Positions 43,474-51,796 of a stretch of 64,000 nt of DNA are shown here, piece by piece. A model generated the notes under the pieces. It was not told where the DNA came from, searched no databases, and saw only the letters and a program-made list of their open reading frames with translations. A program made the position numbers and the translations under genes. Source of the stretch: Actinoplanes oblitus (GTDB taxonomy: Bacteria; Actinomycetota; Actinomycetes; Mycobacteriales; Micromonosporaceae); contig NZ_CP126980.1 in assembly GCF_030252345.1 (NCBI RefSeq), positions 4,417,501 to 4,481,500 of the forward strand, read 5' to 3'. Position 1 is the stretch's first letter. The number at the start of each line of letters is the position of its first letter.

Positions 43474-44124
43474 ATGAAAGATTTGTTAACTCGTGCCGGC
43501 GTTGCGCTCGCGGTCCTCACGTCCTCGCTGCTCATGGCATCGCCAGCGTCCGCGGGACTCATTCTCACCGACCCGCCGCCCACCGACGAGATCTCCATCC
43601 ACCTGGTCGCCATGGCGGGCTCCGGCTGCGCGCCGGGGACCGCCGACGTCGCGATCTCGCCGGACCACTCCGCGTTCACCGCGATCTACAGTGCCTACCT
43701 GGCGCAGGCCGGCCCCAGCGTCCCGGTCACCGAGAACCGTAAGAACTGCCAGCTCAACGTGCTGGTCAACGCGCCGTCCGGGTACACCTTCGCGATCGCC
43801 AAGGTGGACTACCGGGGATACGGATTCCTGCAGCGCGGCGCGACCGCCCAGCAGCGGGCGAACTACTACTTCCAGGGCATGTCGATGGGCAGTTACGCCA
43901 ACCACCCGATCGCCGCGCCCCTGGACGACAACTGGATCGCCACGGACGAGGTCCCGATCGCGTCGCAGGTCTTCCGCCCCTGCGGCGAGCAGCGCAACCT
44001 CAACATCAACACCGAGCTGCGGGTCACCAAGGGAACCTCGACCGACGTCAGCTACCTGACGATGGACTCCACCGACGGCAGCATCGAGACGATCTACCAC
44101 TTTTCCTGGATGCGCTGCCACTGA
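43474..44124 (+). CDS. Secreted DUF4360 protein (copy 2)
   Basis: 216 residues. Signal peptide 1-27. It repeats the landmarks of copy 1 (GSGCAPGTA, NRKNCQLNVLV, YRGYGFLQRGATAQQRANYY, NTELRV, terminal CH), so the pair arose by duplication and then diverged. AAGGGA precedes ATG at 43474. The region between the two carries regulatory palindromes. The role of the family is not known; a cell-surface or antagonist function is only a guess. Confidence 0.88.
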   Translation: MKDLLTRAGVALAVLTSSLLMASPASAGLILTDPPPTDEISIHLVAMAGSGCAPGTADVAISPDHSAFTAIYSAYLAQAGPSVPVTENRKNCQLNVLVNAPSGYTFAIAKVDYRGYGFLQRGATAQQRANYYFQGMSMGSYANHPIAAPLDDNWIATDEVPIASQVFRPCGEQRNLNINTELRVTKGTSTDVSYLTMDSTDGSIETIYHFSWMRCH

Positions 44125-44307
44125 CCGTGGTGCCGGGACGTCGGGCGGCCTCGGTCCCGAGCGGGCCTGGCGGCTCGGCGTCCCGACCGGCAGGGTGCGG
44201 GGCAAGGCGAGGTTGGATGCGTCCAAGGCACGGTACGGAGGCGGGCCGCCGCGGAGACGGTGTGCGCGGCATGATCTGCGCCAGGGCGTTGGACCGGCGC
44301 CGCGATC

Positions 44308-44358
44308 GCCTCGCTGAGCGCTCGGCCCGGACTTGAAGGTCCGGGCGCTCAGCGAGGC
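44308..44358. terminator. Long bipartite hairpin
   Basis: Outer stem GCCTCGCTGAGCGC (44308-44321) with CGCTCAGCGAGGC (44346-44358); inner stem CCCGGAC (44326-44332) with GTCCGGG (44339-44345) and loop TTGAAG. It starts one base after the TGA of the NRPS relic on the minus strand, so it was that gene's terminator. Confidence 0.75.
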
Positions 44359-44430
44359 TCACCTCGTCCCGGCTGCCTCTTTCGCCAGAGCCTGCCGGTC
44401 GACCTTGCCGTTCGTCGTCAGTGGAAGGGT
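44359..44430 (-). pseudogene. Last 23 codons of an NRPS adenylation domain
   Basis: The frame TLPLTTNGKVDRQALAKEA ends at a TGA followed by a strong hairpin. LPLTxNGKVDRxAL is core motif A10 of NRPS adenylation domains, whose Lys is catalytic. Nothing else of the domain remains: upstream the frame continues, without interruption, into IS30 transposase sequence. It marks a former adenylation or stand-alone activating gene destroyed by the insertion. Confidence 0.75.
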
Positions 44431-44985
44431 GTACTGGCGGAGCGGGCCGTTGGTGTTCTCGTTGGAGCCGCGTTGCCAGGGGCTGGCTGGGTCGCAGAAG
44501 TCGACCGGTGTGCTGGTGGCTGCGGTGAACTCGGCATGCCGGCCCATCTCGACGCCCCGGTCCCAGGCGAGCGACTGTGGCAGTCCTGCTGGAAGGGTCG
44601 AGAACGTGGTGATGAGCCGGTCGCAGAAATGTGCGGCGTTGCGGCCCTGTGGCAGGTGGACGAGGAGGACGTCGCGGGTGGTGCGCTCGACCAGGGTGCC
44701 GATGACCGGGCAAGGCGCGGTCGTCGGCGGTGGCGGGCCGGTCGTGAATTCTCTTCGAGCGGTCGGTGAACCGCGGTGTCCGCTGCTCGCGGCTGCGACG
44801 ACGCTTGCGATAAGTGCGACCCGTGCGCAGCAGCGGCAAGCGACTGCGAATTAGCCCGCCGCGATCGGGCCGATACAACGCCTGGTAGATCGTTGCGGGC
44901 GTGAGCCGCAGCTCCGGCCGGTCAGGATGCTGCGACGGCAGGGTCCGGCAGATCTTTGTTCGCTTGCTCCGAACCGGCACCTGGT
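44431..44985 (-). mobile_element. IS30-family transposase relic, fused in frame to the NRPS remnant
   Basis: Pieces in two frames read RPELRLTPATIYQALYRPDR, then IHDRPATADDRA, then (after a deletion and frameshift near 44720) IGTLVERTTRDVLLVHL, SLAWDRGVEMGRHAEF and DFCDPASPWQRGSNENTNG. This is the DDE core of IS30. The block that normally holds the first catalytic Asp (WEGDLIVG) is deleted. The 3' end of the gene is missing and joined to the A10 motif at RQY. Confidence 0.85.
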
Positions 44986-45086
44986 GGCTTACGTGGACGA
45001 CGGGGCTCGGGCACGGCAGCTCCTGAACGGGTCAGGTGTTGCGACGACCGTGAGAACCTAAGCCGCCCGGGCCCCGGGTGCCCATG

Positions 45087-46012
45087 TCAGCGCTTCGCTT
45101 CCTGACTCGCCGGTCGCCAGGGCGAAAGGTCGCGCCTCGGATAGCGCAATGCCATGCCTGCCAAGGTCTCAGGCGTCCAGTAAGGGTGTCCGGGCCGGGG
45201 GAAACCGAGGACCTGCAGTTGCCGCGGGGTGGCGCGGCTGACGAACTCGACCCACTCGCTCGTGAAGCTCTTCGCCGCCCAACCGACCCGCTGTCCCCAC
45301 TGCAGGCCGGCCGGCCGGAAGCACAGATGCATGCTGTACTGCGCCCCCTAGGTGCGCTCAGCTGCGTACCGCGGTGATAGGTCCCTGGCTCGAAGGCGAT
45401 GACGGTTCCCGCCGGCCCCGCACCGGAGACCTCCGCTTCGTAGAGCTGTGGATCGGCCTCGGCCACGAACCGATCGGTACCTTCCTGTCCCGGCGGCAGC
45501 AACCAGTTGGGAACGGCGGGCAGGTGCGCGGTGTGCTTACGGGAGACCAGATGCGGCGGCCCGAGCTCCTCGGGAACGTCGTTGAGGAAGACGAACATCT
45601 CGACCTGCTGGCAACCCGGCGTGGTACTGGGCACCAACACGGTGTGGTTGAGATAGTCACGGTGCAGGGCCTGGTCGTAGTCGCAAGCGCCGGTGTACTT
45701 GGCCCAGGCCTCCGCCCCGTACAGGTGAAGATCGTCGTCCCCCAGCAGCGCCTCAGCCAGCGCCAGGATGCGATGGTTCACGGCCGCCAGGCTGATCTCC
45801 GCGCTGGCGAACGGGAAGGTGTCGATCCCAGCGAACTCGTCGCCAATGAAACGCTCGTGACGCGGATCGGTGCCGTCATGGAACCCGTCAGCCGAGGGGA
45901 ACAACAGGTCCAGTTCCCCCAGCGCTGATGTCAACTCCTCCGCGGGCAAGAAGCCTGGGAGGATCACGAAACCGTCGGTCCGCCAGGCCTGCGCCGCCGC
46001 TGTGAGGTCCAT
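45087..46012 (-). pseudogene. Phytanoyl-CoA dioxygenase-family protein with one frameshift
   Basis: The gene reads complete except for a 1-base deletion in the run of five C (plus strand) at 45344-45348. Before it: WRTDGFVILPGFLPAEEL, the HxD iron ligands in LHRDYLNH, and the distal ligand in TYHRGTQLSAP. After the shift: QYSMHLCFRPAGLQWGQRV to PYWTPETLAGMALRYPRRDL, the usual C-terminus. Restoring one base gives about 308 residues of an Fe(II)/2-oxoglutarate oxygenase or related halogenase. A homopolymer sequencing error is as likely as a real mutation. It borders the NRPS/IS30 relic, suggesting a lost biosynthetic cluster. Confidence 0.82.
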
Positions 46013-46126
46013 CGGGCCAGGATCAGTGACCCGAGTTCGCCAGGCAACCACTTTTCTGTAGCGCCGCCGTGCTCACAGCTACCGGGACCCCGGATAACCC
46101 AGCGTTCGTCCCGGGGCGACAGCCGG

Positions 46127-46729
46127 TCAGTCGCCCGTCAGGTCGCGGCGGATCGACCAGGCCGCCACCGGCAGCGCCGCCACCGTCCACGCCGCCAGCG
46201 CCAACAGTCCACGCGTGTCGCCGGCCGAGGCCATCAGGAAGCTGCTGAACGGCAACGGCTCCTCCAGCCTGCCGATCAGCCCTTCCGCGAAGATCAGCCA
46301 CCCGAGGTATCCCACCAGCAGCCAGAGCGGCTTCCTGATGATCGTCGCGTTGGCTACCCCGAAGATCGCCATCAGTGGGGTCGCGGTCAGCGTCCTGACG
46401 TACTGCGCCGCCTCCCCGCTGAAGACCACCGTGATCCCGCTGACCGCCACCAGCACGACACCCATGAGCACCGCCACCATGCACTGCACGGCCAGCACCC
46501 CGACCCGCTGCGGCCGGCCGAGGAACACCAGCAAGGCGGTGCGGTGCTGATAGTGCTGCGCGGTGGTCATCACCGCGGTGCTGAACGTGCCGAGCCCGGC
46601 CAGCAGGGCCCAGAAGTCCTCGTCGAACCAGCCGGTCAGGGCCGCGACGAACCCGAACCCGGCCAGCGCGATGATCGACGACGGCACGGTGAGAGCGCGG
46701 TACAGCTCGCTGCGCAGCACGGCGATCAT
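46127..46729 (-). CDS. ABC-2-type membrane protein
   Basis: 200 residues with five to six hydrophobic helices (SSIIALAGFGFVAALTGWF, LAVQCMVAVLMGVVLVAVSG, LLVGYLGWLIFAEGLIG, ALAAWTVAALPVAAWS). ATG at 46729 overlaps the stop of the ATPase gene (46726-46728) by 4 bp. With the ATPase it makes a two-part exporter, probably a homodimer. Substrate unknown; such pairs often confer bacteriocin or antibiotic resistance. Confidence 0.82.
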   Translation of the reverse strand: MIAVLRSELYRALTVPSSIIALAGFGFVAALTGWFDEDFWALLAGLGTFSTAVMTTAQHYQHRTALLVFLGRPQRVGVLAVQCMVAVLMGVVLVAVSGITVVFSGEAAQYVRTLTATPLMAIFGVANATIIRKPLWLLVGYLGWLIFAEGLIGRLEEPLPFSSFLMASAGDTRGLLALAAWTVAALPVAAWSIRRDLTGD

Positions 46730-47598
46730 GAGGCCTCCGCCAGGTTCAGGAAGACGTCCTCCAGATGGGGCGTCTCGGCGACCAGCTCGTAGAGCGGTAC
46801 CCGCAGGTGCAGGGCCAGGTCGCCGGCGTCCTCCGCGGTGAGTCCCGAGACGAACAGCACGTTGCCGTCCGCGGTGACCTGGGCGCCGTGCCGTTCGAAC
46901 GCCTGCCACAGCAGCGCCGGATCGCCCCCGCGCACCCGCAGGCGCGTCCCGCCGATCAGCCCGGCGAGTGGTCCGTCGTGCAGGACCCGGCCCTGCCCGA
47001 TGACGACCACGTCGTCGGCCACCAGTTCCAGCTCGCTCAGCAGGTGACTGGAGATCAGCACGGTGCCGCCGTGCGCGGCGTGCCGGCGCAGCAGCTCGCG
47101 CAGCCAGGCCATGCCGGACGGGTCCAGGCCGTTGGCGGCCTCGTCGAGGATGAGCACGTCGGGCTCGCCGAGCAGCGCGGTCGCCACCGCGAGCCGCTGC
47201 CGCATGCCGAGCGAGTAGTTGCCGGTGCGCTTGGCCGCGGCCGCGTCCAGCCCGACGAAGTCGAGCAGCTCCTTGACCCGCCGGCGGGAGGCGCCGCTGA
47301 GCAGCGCCTGGGTGACCAGGTGGGTGTACCCGGTCTGGCCGGGGTGGGCCAGCCCCTGCTCCAGCACCGCGCCGACCTGCCGCAGCGGGTGCTTGAGGTC
47401 GCGGTATCGCCGGCCGTTGATCAGTGCGGCGCCGCGGGTGGCGCGGCTGAGCCCGAGCAGGATCCGCAGCGTGGTGCTCTTGCCGGAGCCGTTGAGCCCG
47501 ACCAGCCCGGTGACCCGGCCCGGCGTGGCGGTGAACGTGACGTCCCGGATCGCGGTCACCCGCCGGTAGGTCTTGGTCAACTCGCGAGTCTCGATCAT
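46726..47598 (-). CDS. ABC transporter ATP-binding protein
   Basis: 290 residues. Walker A GLNGSGKST, Q-loop QVGAVLEQG, signature YSLGMRQRL (variant of LSGGQ, normal for this exporter class), Walker B VLILDEAANGLDP and the switch His in SSHLL are all present. A C-terminal domain of about 80 residues (LRVRGGDPALLWQAF) matches the CcmA/NatA-like drug exporter group. A 36-residue membrane protein gene lies 9 bp upstream, and the permease follows with overlap, giving a three-gene operon. Confidence 0.9.
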   Translation of the reverse strand: MIETRELTKTYRRVTAIRDVTFTATPGRVTGLVGLNGSGKSTTLRILLGLSRATRGAALINGRRYRDLKHPLRQVGAVLEQGLAHPGQTGYTHLVTQALLSGASRRRVKELLDFVGLDAAAAKRTGNYSLGMRQRLAVATALLGEPDVLILDEAANGLDPSGMAWLRELLRRHAAHGGTVLISSHLLSELELVADDVVVIGQGRVLHDGPLAGLIGGTRLRVRGGDPALLWQAFERHGAQVTADGNVLFVSGLTAEDAGDLALHLRVPLYELVAETPHLEDVFLNLAEAS

Positions 47599-47607
47599 CA
47601 GCGCGCC

Positions 47608-47718
47608 TCAGCGCCGCCGCGCGTTCACGATCAGCAACGTGGCGATCACACCGAGCGTGAGGGCCACGCCGGCGCCGGACAGCAGGAGCAGCACGTGCCA
47701 GGGCTTGAGGGCATCCAT
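47608..47718 (-). CDS. 36-residue single-helix membrane protein
   Basis: The peptide starts MDALKPWHVLLLLSGAGVAL and ends NARRR: one transmembrane helix of about 22 residues with a basic cytoplasmic end. It lies 9 bp before the ABC ATPase start on the same strand. No clear ribosome site, but size, hydrophobicity and operon place support a real gene. It could be a regulatory subunit of the exporter. Confidence 0.6.
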   Translation of the reverse strand: MDALKPWHVLLLLSGAGVALTLGVIATLLIVNARRR

Positions 47719-47810
47719 GATCAGCGACCGTAGTGATCACTCAAGTCGGCGACATCGGCCAAAAGGAAGAGTTTGCCGATGGGTTCCCGCCGCATTACAG
47801 TCGACCTAAA

Positions 47811-47827
47811 TGAACGGTAAGCGTTCA
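47811..47827. promoter_or_regulatory. Operator TGAACG-N5-CGTTCA
   Basis: Perfect 6-bp inverted repeat 31 bp before the GTG of the universal stress gene. This form is common for TetR repressors; the nearest TetR gene (48303) is a candidate. Confidence 0.5.
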
Positions 47828-47858
47828 GTATGCGGCGCTGATGTCGGAGGAGGCTGCT

Positions 47859-48290
47859 GTGAAGCAGCGAGTGTTCGTCGTCGGCATCGACGGTTCCGAG
47901 TCGTCCCGACGGGCCGCCGCCTATGCCGTCGGCCTTGCCCGGCGCGAGAGTGCCCGGCTGATCGGCATCTATGTCCGCCCGCTGCCCAGCGGCATCGTGT
48001 CGCTAGCCGACGCCTCCGGCGCGGCGGCCAGCTCGGTGGTCGCCTCGCAGGACCAGGTGGTCACCGAGTTCCGTGACACGCTGCAGCGGGAGCGGACCCG
48101 GCTGGGCGTCGACATGGAGATCGTGGTGCGCCAGGGCGACCCGTTCACCGAGCTGTGCCAGGCGGCCAGGGAGCTCTGGGCGGACGCGGTGATCGTCGGC
48201 CGCTCGGAGGGCCTGCTGCACCGGATCGCCGGCTCGGTCGCCCAGCGCCTGGTCCGCTGCGGCCACTGGCCCGTCACCGTCGTCCCCTGA
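47859..48290 (+). CDS. Universal stress protein (UspA family)
   Basis: 143 residues from GTG at 47859, chosen because GGAGGAGG stands just upstream. Beta-strand start VFVVGIDGSESSRRAAAYAV and an end block (ADAVIVGRSEGLLHRIAGSV, VRCGHWPVTVVP) replace the ATP-binding GxxGxxxxxxxxGS(T) pattern with GRSEGLLHRIAGSVAQ, which keeps most of the fold. It probably helps stress survival. A possible TetR operator lies in the promoter. Confidence 0.87.
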   Translation: MKQRVFVVGIDGSESSRRAAAYAVGLARRESARLIGIYVRPLPSGIVSLADASGAAASSVVASQDQVVTEFRDTLQRERTRLGVDMEIVVRQGDPFTELCQAARELWADAVIVGRSEGLLHRIAGSVAQRLVRCGHWPVTVVP

Positions 48291-48302
48291 GGCGAAACCG
48301 CT

Positions 48303-48944
48303 TTACGGTACGCCCGGGGCGGCGCTCTCCCGGCCGGCCCGGTCCGGCGCGACCACCGCGTGCAGCAGAAAGCCCACCAGCTCCCGGGCATGTCCGGCCG
48401 CCCCGGCGGCCAGCGCCGCCCGCCGCTCCGGCGGCGTGGTCAGCGCGTGCATCATCGCCCCGCCCAGCAGGGTGTCCAGCAGCAACGTGACCGACGTGCC
48501 GGCCGGCAGCTCGCCCCGGCCGATCCCGCGCCGGACGATCGCCCGGGCCGCCGCGATCTGCGACGTGCGCAGCTGCGCGTAGTGCTCGGCAACGCCCGGA
48601 ATGCTCGGCGCCTCCAGGTTCAGCCGCAGCGCCGCCCGGCTGGCCGGTCCGGTGTAGAGCTCGATCATCTGAGTCGCCAGCCGCACCAGGTCCCCGTGCA
48701 GCGTCCCGGTGTCCACGTCGCTGATCCGGGCCAGCCCGCCGCAGACCGCGTCGGTGAGCAGCTCTTCCTTGCTGTTCCAGCGCAGGTAGAGGGTCGCCTT
48801 GCCGATCCCGGCCCGGCGGGCCACGGTCTCCATCGCGAACCCGGCCCAGCCGGCGTCCCCGAACACGTCCAGAGCCGCCTGGTTGATCCGCCGATCCACC
48901 TCGGGGTCGCGCGGCCGCCCCACACCCGCCGACGTAGCGCTCAT
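48303..48944 (-). CDS. TetR-family regulator
   Basis: 213 residues. Helix-turn-helix FAMETVARRAGIGKATLYLR with WNSKEELLTDAV. The ligand domain carries an RRGIGRGELP motif shared with TetR_C_16-type members. The stop lies 13 bp from the end of the stress gene (tail to tail). It may bind TGAACG-N5-CGTTCA at 47811. Confidence 0.85.
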   Translation of the reverse strand: MSATSAGVGRPRDPEVDRRINQAALDVFGDAGWAGFAMETVARRAGIGKATLYLRWNSKEELLTDAVCGGLARISDVDTGTLHGDLVRLATQMIELYTGPASRAALRLNLEAPSIPGVAEHYAQLRTSQIAAARAIVRRGIGRGELPAGTSVTLLLDTLLGGAMMHALTTPPERRAALAAGAAGHARELVGFLLHAVVAPDRAGRESAAPGVP

Positions 48945-49120
48945 CGCCCCACTGTCGCACATTCCTGAACGCTCCCCGTCGGGATACCGCCCGGTACGCG
49001 GCTGCCGTGCTGACCCGCCGATGCGGCGTGGACCGCCCAGCATGCCCTCGACGTGCGCGCCTGAATCTGAGCGGGGGACGGGTTCGGGGCCGGCCGAGGG
49101 CCCCCGAACCCGGCGCGTGG

Positions 49121-50332
49121 TCAGCGGGCGGCCGGCCGCGGGCGGCGGACGACGAGCACGGCGAGCGCGGCCGTGGCGCAGACGACCATGGTGGCGCCCA
49201 TGGCGGTGGTGGTGACATGCCCGGACAGGCTCATCGCGGCGGCCGCCAGGCTGCCGACCAGGAACTGCAGCAGGCCCTGCAGCGACGAGGCCGCCCCCGC
49301 GGCGGACGCGTGCCCGGCCAGCGCCAGTGAGGTGGCGTTCGCCAGGACGATGCCGAGCATCGAGACCAGCGGGAACAGGCAGCACAGCAGCAGCGGCAGC
49401 GGGAGACCGAACAGGCCGCAGGCCAGCACCCCGGCGGAACCCAGGACGGCGACGGTCAGGCTGATCCGCAGCAACCGGTGCTCGTCGGCGACACGGCCGA
49501 CGAGCAGGCCGTTGACCTGGCCGAACATGACGATGCCCAGGCCGTTGAGGCCGAAGACCACGCTGAACTGCTGTGCGGAGAGTCCATAGGCGTCCTGCAG
49601 GACGAACGAGGACCCGGAGATGTACGCGAAGACGGCCGCGAACATCAGCGCCGCGGCGGCGACGTGGCGCAGGTACCGCTGATCGGCGCCGAGCGTACGG
49701 AAAGTCCGCAGCGTGCCGCGCGGGTGGGCCGGAGTCCGGCGCGGCGGCGGCAGCGACTCGGGCAGTGTGAAGACGACAGCGACCAGCAGGGTCGCGCCGA
49801 CAGCGGCCAGCACCACGAAGACGGCCCGCCAGGTGGTGAACGTCAGCAGCTGGCCGCCGATGACCGGCGCCACGATCGGGGCCACCCCGTTGACCACCAT
49901 CAGGCTGGAGAAGAACCGGGTCATCGCGATGCCCTCGAACAGGTCCCGCACCACGGCCCGGGCCAGCACGGTGCCGGCCGCCGCGCCCAGCGACTGCAGG
50001 ACCCGGCCGGCGAGCAACCAGCCGACGGTGGGCGCCAGGGCGCACCACAGCGATCCGGCCACATACAGCGCCATGCCCGCCAGCAGCGGACGGCGCCGGC
50101 CCCAGGCGTCGGAGAGCGGGCCGACGATCACCTGTCCGACGGCCAGCCCGACGACGAAGACCGTCAGGGTGAGCTGCACCGGCAACGCGCCGGTGTGCAG
50201 CTCGTCCGCCATGCCCGGCATGGCCGGCAGGTACATGTCGATGGTCAGCGCGCCGAACGCGCTCAGCGAGCCCAGGATCAGGGCCAGCCGCGCCCGCTGT
50301 CCGGGCCGGGCCGCGGTTTGAGTTATGAGCAC
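49121..50332 (-). CDS. MFS drug efflux transporter (Bcr/CflA type)
   Basis: 403 residues, 12 predicted helices. Motif A is GPLSDAWGRRRPLLAGMALY; helix 1 has GALTIDMYLPAMPGMA, the Bcr/CflA signature. It likely exports drugs or toxic metabolites by proton antiport. GTG at 50332 diverges from a MarR gene across 36 bp that contain repeats of the form GGATAAT/GGATTAT, so MarR repression relieved by drug binding is likely. Confidence 0.92.
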   Translation of the reverse strand: MLITQTAARPGQRARLALILGSLSAFGALTIDMYLPAMPGMADELHTGALPVQLTLTVFVVGLAVGQVIVGPLSDAWGRRRPLLAGMALYVAGSLWCALAPTVGWLLAGRVLQSLGAAAGTVLARAVVRDLFEGIAMTRFFSSLMVVNGVAPIVAPVIGGQLLTFTTWRAVFVVLAAVGATLLVAVVFTLPESLPPPRRTPAHPRGTLRTFRTLGADQRYLRHVAAAALMFAAVFAYISGSSFVLQDAYGLSAQQFSVVFGLNGLGIVMFGQVNGLLVGRVADEHRLLRISLTVAVLGSAGVLACGLFGLPLPLLLCCLFPLVSMLGIVLANATSLALAGHASAAGAASSLQGLLQFLVGSLAAAAMSLSGHVTTTAMGATMVVCATAALAVLVVRRPRPAAR

Positions 50333-50351
50333 ATAATTATCCTGCCATAAT
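50333..50351. promoter_or_regulatory. Repeated ATAAT elements between MFS and MarR
   Basis: ATAATTAT (50333-50340) and ATAAT (50347-50351) lie in the only 35 bases between the divergent genes. They are the likely MarR site and also resemble -10 boxes. Confidence 0.4.
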
Positions 50352-50367
50352 CCACTAGGCTGGGGCC

Positions 50368-50808
50368 ATGCCCCGTGACGATGCCGACGCCGCCCTGGCC
50401 GACCTGGCCGACCTGATCCTCAACGTCGGCCGGCTGGTGCGTGCCCGGACTCCCGAGGAGAGTCCGCACGTGGTGCCGCTGAACGAGACGGAACGGCAGG
50501 TCATGCGCGTCGTCGACCTGTACCCCGGTGCGGCGCCGAGCGAGATCGCCCGGCGGACCCGGCTGCAGCGCACCAACGTCAGCACGGCGCTGCGTTCGCT
50601 GGAGGGCAAGGGGATGATCTCGCGCGTCGCCGCCGCCGGTCGCGGCGTGGCGGTGCACCCGACCGAGCTCGCCGCGGCCAACTTGCGGGTGCTGCGGGCC
50701 GGCTGGGCGCGGGAGCTCAGCGGCGTCCTGGGCGACGATCTCGACGCGGTCCGCCGCTGCACGGCACTGCTCAGCCGACTGGAGCAGCAGCTCACCGCCG
50801 ACGAGTAG
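50368..50808 (+). CDS. MarR-family regulator of the MFS pump
   Basis: 146 residues. Winged helix: LNETERQVMRVVDLYPGAAP, recognition helix RLQRTNVSTALRSLEGKGMI, then wing RVAAAGRGVAVHPTEL. The sequence is of the short-wing type. It is divergent from the efflux gene and presumably senses its substrates. ATG at 50368 has only a weak ribosome site and may be nearly leaderless. Confidence 0.87.
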   Translation: MPRDDADAALADLADLILNVGRLVRARTPEESPHVVPLNETERQVMRVVDLYPGAAPSEIARRTRLQRTNVSTALRSLEGKGMISRVAAAGRGVAVHPTELAAANLRVLRAGWARELSGVLGDDLDAVRRCTALLSRLEQQLTADE

Positions 50809-50817
50809 CCGGGGACG

Positions 50818-51780
50818 TCAGCGCCCCGGCCGTACCCGAGGGTGTGTGTCGAGCAGAAGTTGCACCTCGGCCTCGTCGGGCATGGCGGTCGAGCAGGCCA
50901 GGCGGCCCGCGACGATCGCGCCGGCCGCGTTCGCGAACCGCAGGATCCGGCGCAGGTCCCATCCGGACAGCAGACCGTGCACGAGGGCGCCACCGAACGC
51001 GTCGCCAGCGCCCAGGCCGTTGACGACCTGGACGGGCACCGGTGGCACCTCGACCCGTTCGTCGCGGGTCTTGGCCAGGACGCCTTCCGGTCCCCGCTTG
51101 ACGATGGCCAGTTCCAGCCCACGGTCGAGGAGGGCGTCCGCGGCGCGGTCGGGATCCGTCTCGCCGACCGCGACAGCGCACTCCTCGCGGTTGCCGACCG
51201 CCACGGTCACCCCATGCAGTGCGCGCCCCACCTGCTCGGCGGCCTGGGCCGGATCCGGCCAGAACATCGGGCGGTAGTCGAGGTCGAGCACCGTGTGCGG
51301 CCGGCGGCCCCGGGCCGCCCAGGCGACGTGGTGCGCCTCGCGCGACGGTTCCTGGGACAGCCCGGTGACGGTCGACCAGTACACGCGCGCCTCGCGGATG
51401 GCGTTCAGCGGCAGCTCGGCGGGTTCGATCAGCAGGTCCGGGGCGATCGGGTAGCGGTAGAAGTAGAGCGGGAAGTCGTCCGGCGGGAAGACCTCGCAGA
51501 AGGTGACGGGCGTCGGCGGCCCGGTCACCGTGCCGATGAACCGCGGGTCGACACCGAGCCGTTCGGCCTCGCGAGCCACGTACCGTCCGAAGGGGTCGTC
51601 GCCGGTCCGGGTCACCAGGGCCACGCGGCGGCCGTAGCGGGCCGCGGCGACGGCGACGTTGGTGGCGCTGCCACCGAGGAACTTCTCGAACGTCCGCACG
51701 TCCGCCAGCCCGACGCCGTGGTCGAGCGGGTAGATGTCCACACCGGTGCGACCCGTCGCGACGAGGTCGAAGGCCGTCAT
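50818..51780 (-). CDS. iolC: 5-dehydro-2-deoxygluconokinase-like PfkB sugar kinase
   Basis: 320 residues. IolC hallmarks are TGRTGVDIYPLDHGVGL, FEKFLGGSATNVAVAAAR, FPPDDFPLYFYRYP, the LDLDYRPMFWPDP block and GLGAGDAFGGALVHGLL with the catalytic Asp. It phosphorylates 5-dehydro-2-deoxy-D-gluconate in myo-inositol breakdown. No other iol genes are visible in the window, so it may be an orphan copy or serve another sugar. A YciI-like gene lies upstream on the same strand. Confidence 0.83.
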   Translation of the reverse strand: MTAFDLVATGRTGVDIYPLDHGVGLADVRTFEKFLGGSATNVAVAAARYGRRVALVTRTGDDPFGRYVAREAERLGVDPRFIGTVTGPPTPVTFCEVFPPDDFPLYFYRYPIAPDLLIEPAELPLNAIREARVYWSTVTGLSQEPSREAHHVAWAARGRRPHTVLDLDYRPMFWPDPAQAAEQVGRALHGVTVAVGNREECAVAVGETDPDRAADALLDRGLELAIVKRGPEGVLAKTRDERVEVPPVPVQVVNGLGAGDAFGGALVHGLLSGWDLRRILRFANAAGAIVAGRLACSTAMPDEAEVQLLLDTHPRVRPGR

Positions 51781-51796
51781 CGTCTCAGCGTAGACG

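Noticed and set aside
44127..44300. A short gene after the second DUF4360 gene
   Set aside because: Only Arg/Gly-rich open frames without ribosome site; the stretch ends at the terminator of the NRPS relic.
45087..46012. Two separate genes at the dioxygenase locus
   Set aside because: The two frames join into one normal family member if one base is restored in the C5 run, so a single frameshifted gene explains the data better.
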